Assembly: GCF_000953825.1 (NCBI RefSeq)
Contig: NZ_BBUL01000095.1
Location: 124,001 to 188,000, forward strand
Length of the DNA stretch: 64,000 bases
Reading direction: 5' to 3'
Source of the DNA: Cellvibrio sp. OA-2007
GTDB lineage: Bacteria > Pseudomonadota > Gammaproteobacteria > Pseudomonadales > Cellvibrionaceae
Below are positions 1 through 8,147 of the stretch, in pieces. The position numbers and the translations under genes are program-made. The notes under the pieces were generated by a model, which was given only the letters and a program-made list of their open reading frames with translations, was not told the DNA's origin and did not search any database. Position 1 is the stretch's first letter. The number at the start of each line of letters is the position of its first letter.

Positions 1-18
1 GCAATAAGGAATATCGCC

Positions 19-2412
19 ATGCCTTTCGCATTATTGTTGTTTTCTCTCGGTGTGATTGCCGTTAGTTTTTTTCCTCGTCTACCTCCCTTGTGGAGCCTGT
101 ATTTTGTATTTCCTCTGTTGATTTTATCTTGGCGATGGCGTTGTATCCGCTATTGGTTTGCCCTGTTTTGTGGCTTAGCCTGGGGAATTTATGCCGGACA
201 AAGCTTGCTTGCTATGCAGGTCGATGACAGCTTGGCCGGTAAAGATCTCATTGTTACAGGCCAGATTCAGGGGTTGCCGAAACAAAATAGTCGCCTTTTG
301 CGTTTTAATCTTCGCGTCGCCTCAATCGCTACCGCTACAGGACAGGAAATTCAACCGGAAAATTTCCCCGCCAAATTGCAATTGAGTTGGTATCAGTTCC
401 AACGTAATGGTGCGCTGCGCGAACTGCCGCAATTGGGTATTGGCGATCACTGGCAGTTGCGCGTGCGGCTCAAGCGCCCGCGTGGTTTTGTTAATCCGGC
501 TGGGTTTGATTATCAAGCGTGGCTGTTGCGCCAAGGTATAGGTGCTACCGGATATGTTGTTGAGGGGCGAGATAATGAGCCGTTAAAGTCAGTAGTAAAA
601 TCATTTCACTTTGATGATTGGATCAATTGGCAACGCTACGAGCTACAGCAGTGGGTGGTGGCGCATAGCGAAAGCAGCGAGCGCGGTATTTTAATTGCGT
701 TGTTGATTGGTGATTCCACGTTGGTAGATAAAAACCAGTGGCTTCGTATGCAGCAAACAGGCACTAGTCATCTCATCGCCATCTCGGGTTTGCATGTTGG
801 TTTTTTGGCAATTTTTGGTTTTTATCTTGGTCTGTGCTTGGGTAAATGTGTGCAAATTATTTGGCATCGCTGCCCCGCATTGATACTCGCCTGGTGTTTT
901 GCGATTGTCAGTGCAAGCTATTATGCGGCGCTCGCCGGTTTTAATATTCCTACAGTTCGTACGTTAATTATGTTGGTCGTGTTTTATGTGGCGTGTTTAT
1001 GGCGGCGCAGTATTAATGTGGTCGATATTTTTTGTGTTGCTCTTGCGCTGATTGTGGTGCTTGATCCATTAGCTGCGCTGGATATGGGGTTTTGGTTGTC
1101 CTTTGGTGCTGTTGCATTGTTATTAATTGGTTTCTCTGGTCGGTTAGTGGCTAAAAAAACAATTGAGCCTTGGTCTGGTTTTAGTGCAATTAATATACTG
1201 ACGGGATTTATTCGCTCGCAATGGATCATGTTTATTGGTTTGTTGCTGCCCTTGAGTCTATTGGTGAGTACTGTTTCTTTGGTTGCTCCAATTGCCAATG
1301 GCATCGCGATTCCGTTGATCACCTTCTTAGTCGTGCCGCTGTTATTGATTAGTGCTGCTGTTCGCGATTTATTAGGCGGCACTAGCGATTTTTTATTGCA
1401 GGGCGCTGGCTGGTTGATGGAATTGTTAAAAGTATTTTTAGACGGGCTGCTCGCATTGGGTGGCTATTGGTCCAGCCCGGTGGTGGCATTTAATCCAGCC
1501 TTTGCTGTATTGATCGCTGTAAGTTGTTGTGTGTTGCTGTTGCCCAAAGGTCTATTTCCCCGTGTGCTGGGGTGGGGTGGATTGCTATTGGGGGCAGGAC
1601 TGAATTTTTTTATCGCTCCTCCTAATCAGCCCGACTTAGCGTTGACGGTATTGGATGTAGGGCAGGGTACTGCGGTTGTTGTTCGAGTAGGTGAGCACAC
1701 GCTGGTGTACGATACAGGCTCCAAGTTTACCGATAATTTTGACGCGGGCAGCGGCATAGTGGCGCCCTATTTGTATGCGCAAGGAATTCATCATGTCGAT
1801 CGATTGGTAGTGAGCCATGGCGATATGGATCATGCAGGTGGTTTGATCGGTTTGTTGGAAAAAGTTTCCGTCGATCAGTTATTGGCTGGTGAGCCAACGA
1901 AAATACCGCAAGCCGCAAAGAATATCGCCGAGCCACAAAATTGCCATCAGACTCCGGCATGGTATTGGCAAACAGTACGTTTTGAGTTTTTACCCTTTGT
2001 GCAGCTTGCGCGCGCCAGTGCGAATAATCGCTCCTGTGTATTGCTGATTAGTTATGGAGAGCAGCATATTTTGTTGCCTGGCGACATTGAAACCTCGGTA
2101 GAAAATCAATTGCTTTATACACAGCAATTGCCGCAAAAGCTGCAGTTGTTATTGGCGGCGCATCATGGGAGTCGTACATCCTCTGGTGTTGGTTTTGTGA
2201 ATAAAATGCAGCCGGAAATAGTCGTTTATTCCGCCGGCTATCGCAGCCAGCATGGTCATCCTCATCCGCAGGTTCGTCAGCGTTATCAGTCTATCGGCAG
2301 CCGTGAAATGAATACGGCAGAAGCAGGAGCGTTAGTATTTGAGTGGGATCAACATCAATTGCAGCAAGTATACGAATATCGCCAAACACAGCGTCGCTAT
2401 TGGTTTGATTGA
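19..2412 (+). CDS. comEC: DNA internalization-related competence protein ComEC/Rec2
   Basis: Inner-membrane channel that carries single-stranded DNA into the cytoplasm during natural transformation. The 797-residue product is full length for the family. The N-terminus has several hydrophobic segments (about residues 1-60), followed by a soluble OB-like part, the polytopic Competence domain (about 215-520) and a C-terminal metallo-beta-lactamase-like domain (about 535-797). That last domain shows LDVGQGTAVVV, a DTGS motif, the metal-binding SHGDMDHAGG and AAHHGSRTSS. The ATG is preceded by AAGGA at a good distance. It opens the conserved block comEC-exbB-exbD-lpxK-kdsB-ptp-murB known from pseudomonads. 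No other competence gene lies nearby, so uptake would depend on type IV pilus genes elsewhere; fimL at 34 kb is the only pilus-related gene here. Confidence 0.95.
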   Translation: MPFALLLFSLGVIAVSFFPRLPPLWSLYFVFPLLILSWRWRCIRYWFALFCGLAWGIYAGQSLLAMQVDDSLAGKDLIVTGQIQGLPKQNSRLLRFNLRVASIATATGQEIQPENFPAKLQLSWYQFQRNGALRELPQLGIGDHWQLRVRLKRPRGFVNPAGFDYQAWLLRQGIGATGYVVEGRDNEPLKSVVKSFHFDDWINWQRYELQQWVVAHSESSERGILIALLIGDSTLVDKNQWLRMQQTGTSHLIAISGLHVGFLAIFGFYLGLCLGKCVQIIWHRCPALILAWCFAIVSASYYAALAGFNIPTVRTLIMLVVFYVACLWRRSINVVDIFCVALALIVVLDPLAALDMGFWLSFGAVALLLIGFSGRLVAKKTIEPWSGFSAINILTGFIRSQWIMFIGLLLPLSLLVSTVSLVAPIANGIAIPLITFLVVPLLLISAAVRDLLGGTSDFLLQGAGWLMELLKVFLDGLLALGGYWSSPVVAFNPAFAVLIAVSCCVLLLPKGLFPRVLGWGGLLLGAGLNFFIAPPNQPDLALTVLDVGQGTAVVVRVGEHTLVYDTGSKFTDNFDAGSGIVAPYLYAQGIHHVDRLVVSHGDMDHAGGLIGLLEKVSVDQLLAGEPTKIPQAAKNIAEPQNCHQTPAWYWQTVRFEFLPFVQLARASANNRSCVLLISYGEQHILLPGDIETSVENQLLYTQQLPQKLQLLLAAHHGSRTSSGVGFVNKMQPEIVVYSAGYRSQHGHPHPQVRQRYQSIGSREMNTAEAGALVFEWDQHQLQQVYEYRQTQRRYWFD

Positions 2413-2558
2413 GTCTTAAACTGCTGGCAGATGCAACTTCTTCACACATTTGCAGACAAAACAATCTGCCCCATGGCAATCCCGGGTTCTTGTGGTAAGG
2501 TACGCCGCAACATAGAGCCACAGGCTCAACTGAAGTAGATAATAAGAGGAAGCTATCT

Positions 2559-3185
2559 GTGTTTGAGATTTTTTTAGCTGGTGGTATTTTGATGTGGCCA
2601 ATTTTGGCCTGTTCATTGTTGGTAATTGCGATCAGTGTTGAGCGTTATTGGACACTGAACCCAGCCAAAATTGCCCCTAAGACGCTACTGGCACAAGTGT
2701 GGAGTTGGATTAAAAATAACCAGCTTGATGCAACTAAACTGCGCGAGCTCAAACAATCGTCGTCCCTTGGTCAAATTCTTGCTGCGGGTTTAAGCAATTC
2801 CAAGCATGGTCGTGAGGTCATGAAGGATTCGGTGCAAGAGGCAGCGAGTCAAGTGATTCATGAGCTTGAGCGTTATGTAAACATTTTGGGCACCATCGCC
2901 AACATAGCGCCGCTGCTCGGCTTGTTGGGCACAGTGTTTGGGATGATTCAGGTATTTAATTCGATTATGGTTCAAGGCACTGGCAATACCGGTGTGTTGG
3001 CAGGCGGTATTTCAGTTGCGTTGTACACCACCGCAGCGGGTTTGATTGTGGCAATTCCCGCGATGATTGCGCATCGGTTTTTCCAGCGCCGCATTGATTC
3101 CATTGTGGTCACTATGGAAGAAGAAGCCATTAAGCTTGTGGATGCCTTACACAGCGACCGCCGCGTCGATGTAAAACTGGTTTAA
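2559..3185 (+). CDS. exbB: ExbB/TolQ/MotA-family proton channel protein
   Basis: Inner-membrane subunit of a proton-driven energiser that works with ExbD (and usually TonB) to power outer-membrane transport. The 208-residue product has an N-terminal membrane segment (about 5-28) and two C-terminal segments around the family signature IANIAPLLGLLGTVFGM (about 110-130) and the VALYTTAAGLIVAIPAMI stretch. The start is GTG; GAGGA lies seven to eight bases upstream, and the next in-frame starts would remove the first membrane helix. exbD follows after 16 bp. No tonB is visible in the window, so a Tol-like or orphan energiser role is possible. The exact substrate system cannot be told from sequence. 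Confidence 0.93.
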   Translation: MFEIFLAGGILMWPILACSLLVIAISVERYWTLNPAKIAPKTLLAQVWSWIKNNQLDATKLRELKQSSSLGQILAAGLSNSKHGREVMKDSVQEAASQVIHELERYVNILGTIANIAPLLGLLGTVFGMIQVFNSIMVQGTGNTGVLAGGISVALYTTAAGLIVAIPAMIAHRFFQRRIDSIVVTMEEEAIKLVDALHSDRRVDVKLV

Positions 3186-3201
3186 GGCGCGGGGTCGCAA
3201 C

Positions 3202-3627
3202 GTGAAATTTCGCCGCCAAAGAACGGAAGATGAAGGGGTCAACCTTACACCACTGATTGATGTGGTGTTTCTGTTGCTGATCTTTTTTATGGTCTCTACT
3301 ACTTTCACCAAAGAGACTCATTTGAGTGTGGACTTACCCGAAGCGGTGGGTGAACAGAGTAGTGACCTACCGGATCAAATTGAAATTTTAATCAGTACCG
3401 ATGGCAGTTATGCGGTCAACGGGCAGGCGCTGGTCAATAGCAAAATTGAAACCTTGAAGTCAGCTTTGAGCAAAATGGCCGATGGCAATAACAAAGTGCC
3501 GCTAGTTATTACGGCCGATGCCAAAACACCTCATCAAGCAGTGGTGCAGGCAATGGATGCGGCGGGTCAATTAGGTTTTGCCCATTTGAGTATTACCACC
3601 CGTCAACCTGAGCCTGAAAAAGACTAG
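3202..3627 (+). CDS. exbD: ExbD/TolR-family biopolymer transport protein
   Basis: Partner of ExbB in the proton-driven energiser. The 141-residue product has the classic layout: a short cytoplasmic arm, one membrane helix (about 15-38) that begins NLTPLIDVVFLLLIFF, and a periplasmic domain. Asp20 in the helix corresponds to the proton-carrying aspartate of ExbD/TolR. The start is GTG with only a weak ribosome site, so translation may be coupled to exbB, which ends 16 bp upstream. A strong hairpin terminator follows at 3662-3700 and separates the pair, at least partly, from lpxK. Confidence 0.93.
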   Translation: MKFRRQRTEDEGVNLTPLIDVVFLLLIFFMVSTTFTKETHLSVDLPEAVGEQSSDLPDQIEILISTDGSYAVNGQALVNSKIETLKSALSKMADGNNKVPLVITADAKTPHQAVVQAMDAAGQLGFAHLSITTRQPEPEKD

Positions 3628-3661
3628 CGAGTCGGTTACAATCTCCCGGCTTCGCGACCTG

Positions 3662-3700
3662 AAGGACTTTTGTATCCCGGATGCAAAAGTCCTTTTTGTT
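3662..3700 (+). terminator. Rho-independent terminator after exbD
   Basis: An 11-bp perfect stem, AAGGACTTTTG (3662-3672) with CAAAAGTCCTT (3684-3694), has an 11-nt loop and runs into a T-rich tract (TTTTTGTTTTT). It lies between exbD and lpxK, genes usually treated as one operon. Confidence 0.85.
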
Positions 3701-3775
3701 TTTCAGTGCCACTATTTGGGTAGATCATTAGTGTTCTATTTTGGATGGGTCACTATTGCAACAGGGTATCTGCTA

Positions 3776-4849
3776 TTGAGCTCTCCCGATAAACAAGCGC
3801 CAGCCTCTTCGGCATCGGCACACTCACAAAGCCCTTGGTTGGCAGCATGGTACGGTAAACGTCGCTGGACTTTACTGCTAATGCCACTGCTGGGTATTTT
3901 CGTTTTGCTGGCAAATTTGCGTCGCTACTGGTTTGAACGTTACACACAAAAACGCTTGGTTACTCCCGTTATTGTGGTCGGTAATATTTCGGTGGGCGGT
4001 ACCGGTAAAACACCGTTACTGATTGCGCTGGTGAAATGGTTGCAACAACAGGGTTTTAATCCCGGTGTTATCAGCCGCGGTTATGGCGGCAAGGCCAGTC
4101 ATTACCCCTATCTGTTGAATGCACAAAGCACTGCCGCCGAAGCTGGCGATGAACCAGTTACTATCTACCAACAAACCGGCTGTGCCGTTTGTGTAGGGCC
4201 GGATCGTGTTGCGGCTGCAAGAGTATTAGAAGACGAAAACTGCGATATCTTATTAAGTGATGATGGTCTGCAACACTATCGCTTAGGGCGCGACATTGAA
4301 ATCGCCGTGGTCGATGGCCAGCGTGGTTTGGGCAATGGTTGGCGTTTACCGGTTGGCCCTTTGCGTGAACCTAAGTCACGCCTTAAAACGGTTGATTGGG
4401 TTGTGGTCAACTCACCAACCGATGATTTTGTATTGCCGGGCTTGGTGGATCTATTTTATGTGCCTATGCGGATTTGCGCGCAGGACTTCATTAATCTTAA
4501 GTCCAGTGAAAAAGTATCTCTCAACGAATTGAGTTCGGTGCAGGTTAATGCAGTTGCCGGTATCGGTAATCCGCAGCGCTTCCACAACACCCTAACTGAG
4601 TTAGGTTTAACGGCGAAGCTGCATAGCTTTCCCGATCATCATATTTATAGTGAACAGGATTTTCAGTTAGCCAATCATTTGCCACTAGTGATGACGGAAA
4701 AAGACGCCGTAAAATGCCGCGATTTTGCCCAGCCTAATTGGTTTTATCTGCCGATTACCGCCAGTCTGCCGGATAGTTTCTGGCAGGCGCTACAGCAAAA
4801 GCTCGAGCGAATCTGTATGCAGAAAAAATCCATTTTTAAATCAAAATAG
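3776..4849 (+). CDS. lpxK: Tetraacyldisaccharide 4'-kinase LpxK
   Basis: Phosphorylates the 4' position of the lipid A disaccharide precursor at the inner membrane, the sixth step of the Raetz pathway. The P-loop GNISVGGTGKTP follows an N-terminal hydrophobic anchor (LLLMPLLGIFVLLA), and RGYGGK, DDGLQH and MTEKDAVKC match the family. The start is not settled. The open frame extends to a TTG at 3716, but that codon lacks a ribosome site and lies 16 bases past a terminator. I use the TTG at 3776, which has AGGG about nine bases upstream and gives 357 residues, closer to the usual 330-340. kdsB follows after 22 bp. The small Trm112-like gene (ycaR) that often separates lpxK and kdsB is absent. 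Confidence 0.9.
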   Translation: MSSPDKQAPASSASAHSQSPWLAAWYGKRRWTLLLMPLLGIFVLLANLRRYWFERYTQKRLVTPVIVVGNISVGGTGKTPLLIALVKWLQQQGFNPGVISRGYGGKASHYPYLLNAQSTAAEAGDEPVTIYQQTGCAVCVGPDRVAAARVLEDENCDILLSDDGLQHYRLGRDIEIAVVDGQRGLGNGWRLPVGPLREPKSRLKTVDWVVVNSPTDDFVLPGLVDLFYVPMRICAQDFINLKSSEKVSLNELSSVQVNAVAGIGNPQRFHNTLTELGLTAKLHSFPDHHIYSEQDFQLANHLPLVMTEKDAVKCRDFAQPNWFYLPITASLPDSFWQALQQKLERICMQKKSIFKSK

Positions 4850-4871
4850 AATTTATTGACGGAATACCATC

Positions 4872-5639
4872 ATGAGTTTTTATGTCGTTATCCCTGCGCG
4901 TTATGCCTCTACCCGATTGCCAGCAAAACCGTTAAAAGAGATTGCAGGCAAACCAATGATTCAGCACGTTTATGAGCGCGCCTGTGAAAGTGATGCGGCA
5001 CAGGTCATTATCGCCACTGACGATACACGTATCGAAGCGGCGGCGTTGGCATTTGGGGCGCGAGTGTGTATGACCTCGGCTGCCCACAACTCAGGTACCG
5101 ATCGTTTGCAAGAAGTGGTTGCGCAACTGGGTTTGAGTGCAAGCGATATTGTGGTCAATGTACAGGGTGATGAACCTTTAATCCCGCCTGCCGTGATTAA
5201 TCAAGTGGCGGCAAATCTCGCTGCAAATGATTACGCGAGTGTTGCAACACTAAGCGAGCCTATTCACAGTTTTGAAGATTTCCGCAACCCGAATATCGTT
5301 AAAGTAGTTGCCGACCAGCAGGGCAAAGCGCTGTATTTTAGCCGTGCGCCTATCCCCTGGCCGCGCGATCATTTTGCAAAAGAGAATGCCAATAATTTGC
5401 CGGAAAATTTTCCGGCGCAGCGCCACATTGGTATTTATGCCTACCGTGTGGCATTGCTGGATCGTTTTATTACCTGGCCGCAAGCGCAACTTGAGCAAAT
5501 CGAATCCCTTGAGCAATTGCGCGTGTTGGCAAATGGCGAGGCAATTCATATCGCGGAAGCTTGTGCTGCGGTGCCCGGTGGTGTCGATACCGAAGCGGAT
5601 TTATTGCGCGTAAAAGCGATTTTGGAAACGCAAGGTTAA
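4872..5639 (+). CDS. kdsB: 3-deoxy-manno-octulosonate cytidylyltransferase (CMP-KDO synthetase)
   Basis: Cytoplasmic enzyme that activates KDO with CTP to give CMP-KDO for the lipopolysaccharide inner core. The 255-residue length is normal. The nucleotide-binding [14 protein letters not shown] motif is at residues 8-21, and [24 protein letters not shown] and HIGIYAYR are the other family landmarks. It starts with ATG 22 bp after lpxK and is followed within 7 bp by the phosphatase gene, so lpxK-kdsB-ptp form a tight cotranscribed set for envelope biogenesis. Confidence 0.96.
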   Translation: MSFYVVIPARYASTRLPAKPLKEIAGKPMIQHVYERACESDAAQVIIATDDTRIEAAALAFGARVCMTSAAHNSGTDRLQEVVAQLGLSASDIVVNVQGDEPLIPPAVINQVAANLAANDYASVATLSEPIHSFEDFRNPNIVKVVADQQGKALYFSRAPIPWPRDHFAKENANNLPENFPAQRHIGIYAYRVALLDRFITWPQAQLEQIESLEQLRVLANGEAIHIAEACAAVPGGVDTEADLLRVKAILETQG

Positions 5640-5646
5640 AATCCTT

Positions 5647-6123
5647 ATGGCTAAAGTACTGTTTGTTTGTTTGGGCAATATTTGCCGCTCACCAACCGCC
5701 GACGGCATTTTTCGTGAATTGCTTGCGCGCGAAAAGTTGGAGCATAAAATTCAGGTGGATTCAGCTGGCACCGGCGACTGGCATATTGGCAAAGCACCAG
5801 ATGCCCGCACAGTGGCCGCTGCACACCAGCGTGGTTATGACTTGTCGGTGCTGCGCGCGCGTCAAGTCAGTGTCAATGATTTTGCTGAGTTTGATTATAT
5901 TCTTGCGATGGATAAATCCAATTTAATGGATTTGCAGCGCATGAAACCATCGGCCTACACCGGCCATTTAGGTTTGTTTTTGGAGTTTGGTGAGCGCGAT
6001 GACTATCGTGAAGTACCAGATCCCTATTATGGCGGTAATGATGGATTTGAGTTGGTGTTGGATTTGGTCGAAGGCGCCGCACAGGGTCTGCTTAACCATA
6101 TTCGCAGCAACTCATTTCGTTAA
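5647..6123 (+). CDS. Low-molecular-weight protein tyrosine phosphatase
   Basis: Cytoplasmic phosphatase of the LMW-PTP family. The phosphate-binding loop C8-LGNIC-R14-S is at the very N-terminus, with C8 the nucleophile and R14 the phosphate-binding arginine. The general acid lies in the VPDPYYGG motif near residue 120. The 158-residue length is standard. In pseudomonads the same gene (ptpA) sits between kdsB and murB, as here. Proteins of this type often dephosphorylate tyrosine kinases of polysaccharide export, but no such kinase is visible in the window, so the substrate is unknown. Confidence 0.93.
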   Translation: MAKVLFVCLGNICRSPTADGIFRELLAREKLEHKIQVDSAGTGDWHIGKAPDARTVAAAHQRGYDLSVLRARQVSVNDFAEFDYILAMDKSNLMDLQRMKPSAYTGHLGLFLEFGERDDYREVPDPYYGGNDGFELVLDLVEGAAQGLLNHIRSNSFR

Positions 6124-6195
6124 TTATCAGACACTACAAATCGCGAATTAATGAAGCGACTCTTTATCAAATAATCCTTTATTAGGTAACTGGCT

Positions 6196-7218
6196 GTGCC
6201 ACTTTTTTTACCGCAGTTTAATCTGCAAAAATTCAATACACTCGCTGTGCCTGCGCTGGCGCAGTATTTTGTTAGTGTAAAGAGCGATGATGAGTTGCGT
6301 GAAGCGCTCGCGTTTGCGCGCACCGAAAATTTGCCTTTGCTGCTACTGGGCGGAGGTAGCAATATAGTTCTGCGCGATGATTTCCCCGGTTTAGTGGTGC
6401 ACATTAAATCTCAGGGTAGGGAGGTAGTCGCCGAAAATGATGACTATGTTTGGTTGAAGGTGGCGGCCGGTGAAAATTGGCATCAGCTAGTGGAGTACTC
6501 GCTCGATAACGCGCTCTATGGATTGGAAAACTTATCGTTAATTCCCGGCAGTGTCGGTGCTGCACCCATCCAAAATATTGGCGCGTATGGGGTTGAAATC
6601 AAAGAGTTGGTCGCTGAACTATCTGCGTTAAATATTCGCTCGGGCTTATCGGTCACTTTTACTAATGAAAGTTGTCGCTTTGCTTATCGCGATAGTATTT
6701 TTAAACAAGCGCTCAAAGATCAATATGTGATCACCTCGGTAACATTTCGCTTGCATAAACAGCCGAACCTAAATCTCACTTATCCTGCGTTAGGAGCAGC
6801 GTTTGCTGATATAGTCGAGGCAGAGATTACCCCGCAGCAAGTCAGTGCTGCCGTTATACGGATTCGTCAATCCAAATTACCTGACCCGGCGATAATTCCA
6901 AATGTAGGTAGCTTTTTTAAGAACCCGGTTATTGCACACACACAGTTCAATAATTTGAAAGCGCGCCATCCTGACATAGTTGCCTATCCAGTGTCGGAAA
7001 ATCAGATAAAGCTAGCGGCAGGTTGGCTAATTGATAAGGCGGGTTGGCGTGGCAAAGAGGTGGGTGGAGCTGTTGTACATGCACAGCAAGCGCTTGTTTT
7101 AACAAATCCGCTTAAGGTCTCGGGTGCGGCTGTGCTGGAATTGGCTGAGCTGATTAAGCAATCGGTGCTTGAGCAATTCAGCGTGATACTGGAAATGGAA
7201 CCGCGAACCTATCCATGA
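6196..7218 (+). CDS. murB: UDP-N-acetylenolpyruvoylglucosamine reductase MurB
   Basis: FAD- and NADPH-dependent enzyme that reduces the enolpyruvyl ether to UDP-N-acetylmuramic acid in peptidoglycan synthesis. At 340 residues it is the long (E. coli, type I) form. It shows GGGSNIVLRDDFPGLVV in the FAD domain, LSLIPGSVGAAPIQNIGAYGVE, and the catalytic-serine region NVGSFFKNP near residue 230. The start is GTG with an AGG-type site upstream; it gives the expected N-terminus ending in QKFNTLAVPA. A 72-bp gap separates it from the phosphatase gene. The next gene, gacA, follows after a 236-bp non-coding stretch in which I saw no clear element. Confidence 0.95.
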   Translation: MPLFLPQFNLQKFNTLAVPALAQYFVSVKSDDELREALAFARTENLPLLLLGGGSNIVLRDDFPGLVVHIKSQGREVVAENDDYVWLKVAAGENWHQLVEYSLDNALYGLENLSLIPGSVGAAPIQNIGAYGVEIKELVAELSALNIRSGLSVTFTNESCRFAYRDSIFKQALKDQYVITSVTFRLHKQPNLNLTYPALGAAFADIVEAEITPQQVSAAVIRIRQSKLPDPAIIPNVGSFFKNPVIAHTQFNNLKARHPDIVAYPVSENQIKLAAGWLIDKAGWRGKEVGGAVVHAQQALVLTNPLKVSGAAVLELAELIKQSVLEQFSVILEMEPRTYP

Positions 7219-7454
7219 GTGGTTCTAATTTACTGCGCCGTTCAGAAACTAGCCTGAAGGTTGTGGGTATTAATTCTGAAAAGGTAATAAAAACAGCGCG
7301 ATAATCGATTATTGGCATTTAAGGATGCCCAAACGGCGCATTAAATAGTGGTAGTTTGCTCGTAGTCTCACTACAATCATTAAAAATGTGCCAGAGATTT
7401 TTATGGCAGTTATAACAACAATGTTTTGTATCCGGTTTCGGATTGGGGGCTAGT

Positions 7455-8108
7455 TTGACAAAGATTCTCGTAGTCGATGATCACGATCTAGTTCGCATGG
7501 GGATAGTGCGTATGCTAGCCGACATAGACGGCTATCAGGTGGTTGGGGACGCCAAGAGTGGCGAAGAAGCTGTAACCAAGGCGCGTATTTTAAAGCCCGA
7601 TGTTGTGCTGATGGATGTAAAAATGCCCGGTATGGGCGGCCTTGAAGCGACGAAGAAATTGCTGACGGTAAACCCGGTACTCAAAATTATTGCGGTTACC
7701 GCGTGCGATGATGATCTGTACCCGACACGGCTGATGCAAGCTGGGGCAGTAGGTTACGTTACTAAAGGAGCCGAATTCACCGAGATTACCGATGCGATCG
7801 ATAAAGTAATTCGCGGTGATTTGTACATGAGTAATAGTATTGCCCAGCAGCTTGCACTCAGAACCTTTTCAGGTGGTAATAATCAGGAATCACCGTTTGA
7901 GAAGTTATCCCAGCGAGAGTTACAGACAGCCATGCTGATTGCCAATGGTCAAAAAGTAAACGATATAGCCAATACTTTTTGTGTAAGCCCCAAAACGGTG
8001 AATTCCTATCGCTATCGCATCTTTGAAAAGTTGGATATAAACAGCGATGTTGAATTAACCCTGCTAGCGGTAAAGCATAATCTTCTTGATCCGGAAGCCG
8101 TTGTATAA
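7455..8108 (+). CDS. gacA: Response regulator GacA/UvrY (NarL/FixJ family)
   Basis: Global response regulator that, with the sensor GacS/BarA, activates Csr/Rsm small RNA genes. The receiver domain begins [15 protein letters not shown] and carries the phospho-acceptor Asp54 in LMDVKMPG. A LuxR-type helix-turn-helix lies near residues 145-210, with [17 protein letters not shown] as the recognition region. Homology to Pseudomonas GacA runs to both ends. I place the start at TTG 7455, just before the conserved TKILVV, with a G-rich site (GGGGG) upstream; a TTG at 7443 would add four residues. uvrC follows after 39 bp, the same arrangement as in pseudomonads and E. coli. No gacS is in the window. 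Confidence 0.94.
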   Translation: MTKILVVDDHDLVRMGIVRMLADIDGYQVVGDAKSGEEAVTKARILKPDVVLMDVKMPGMGGLEATKKLLTVNPVLKIIAVTACDDDLYPTRLMQAGAVGYVTKGAEFTEITDAIDKVIRGDLYMSNSIAQQLALRTFSGGNNQESPFEKLSQRELQTAMLIANGQKVNDIANTFCVSPKTVNSYRYRIFEKLDINSDVELTLLAVKHNLLDPEAVV

Positions 8109-8147
8109 ACAACGGCTTTTGTCTTATCTACACAGACTTGTTTTCTG

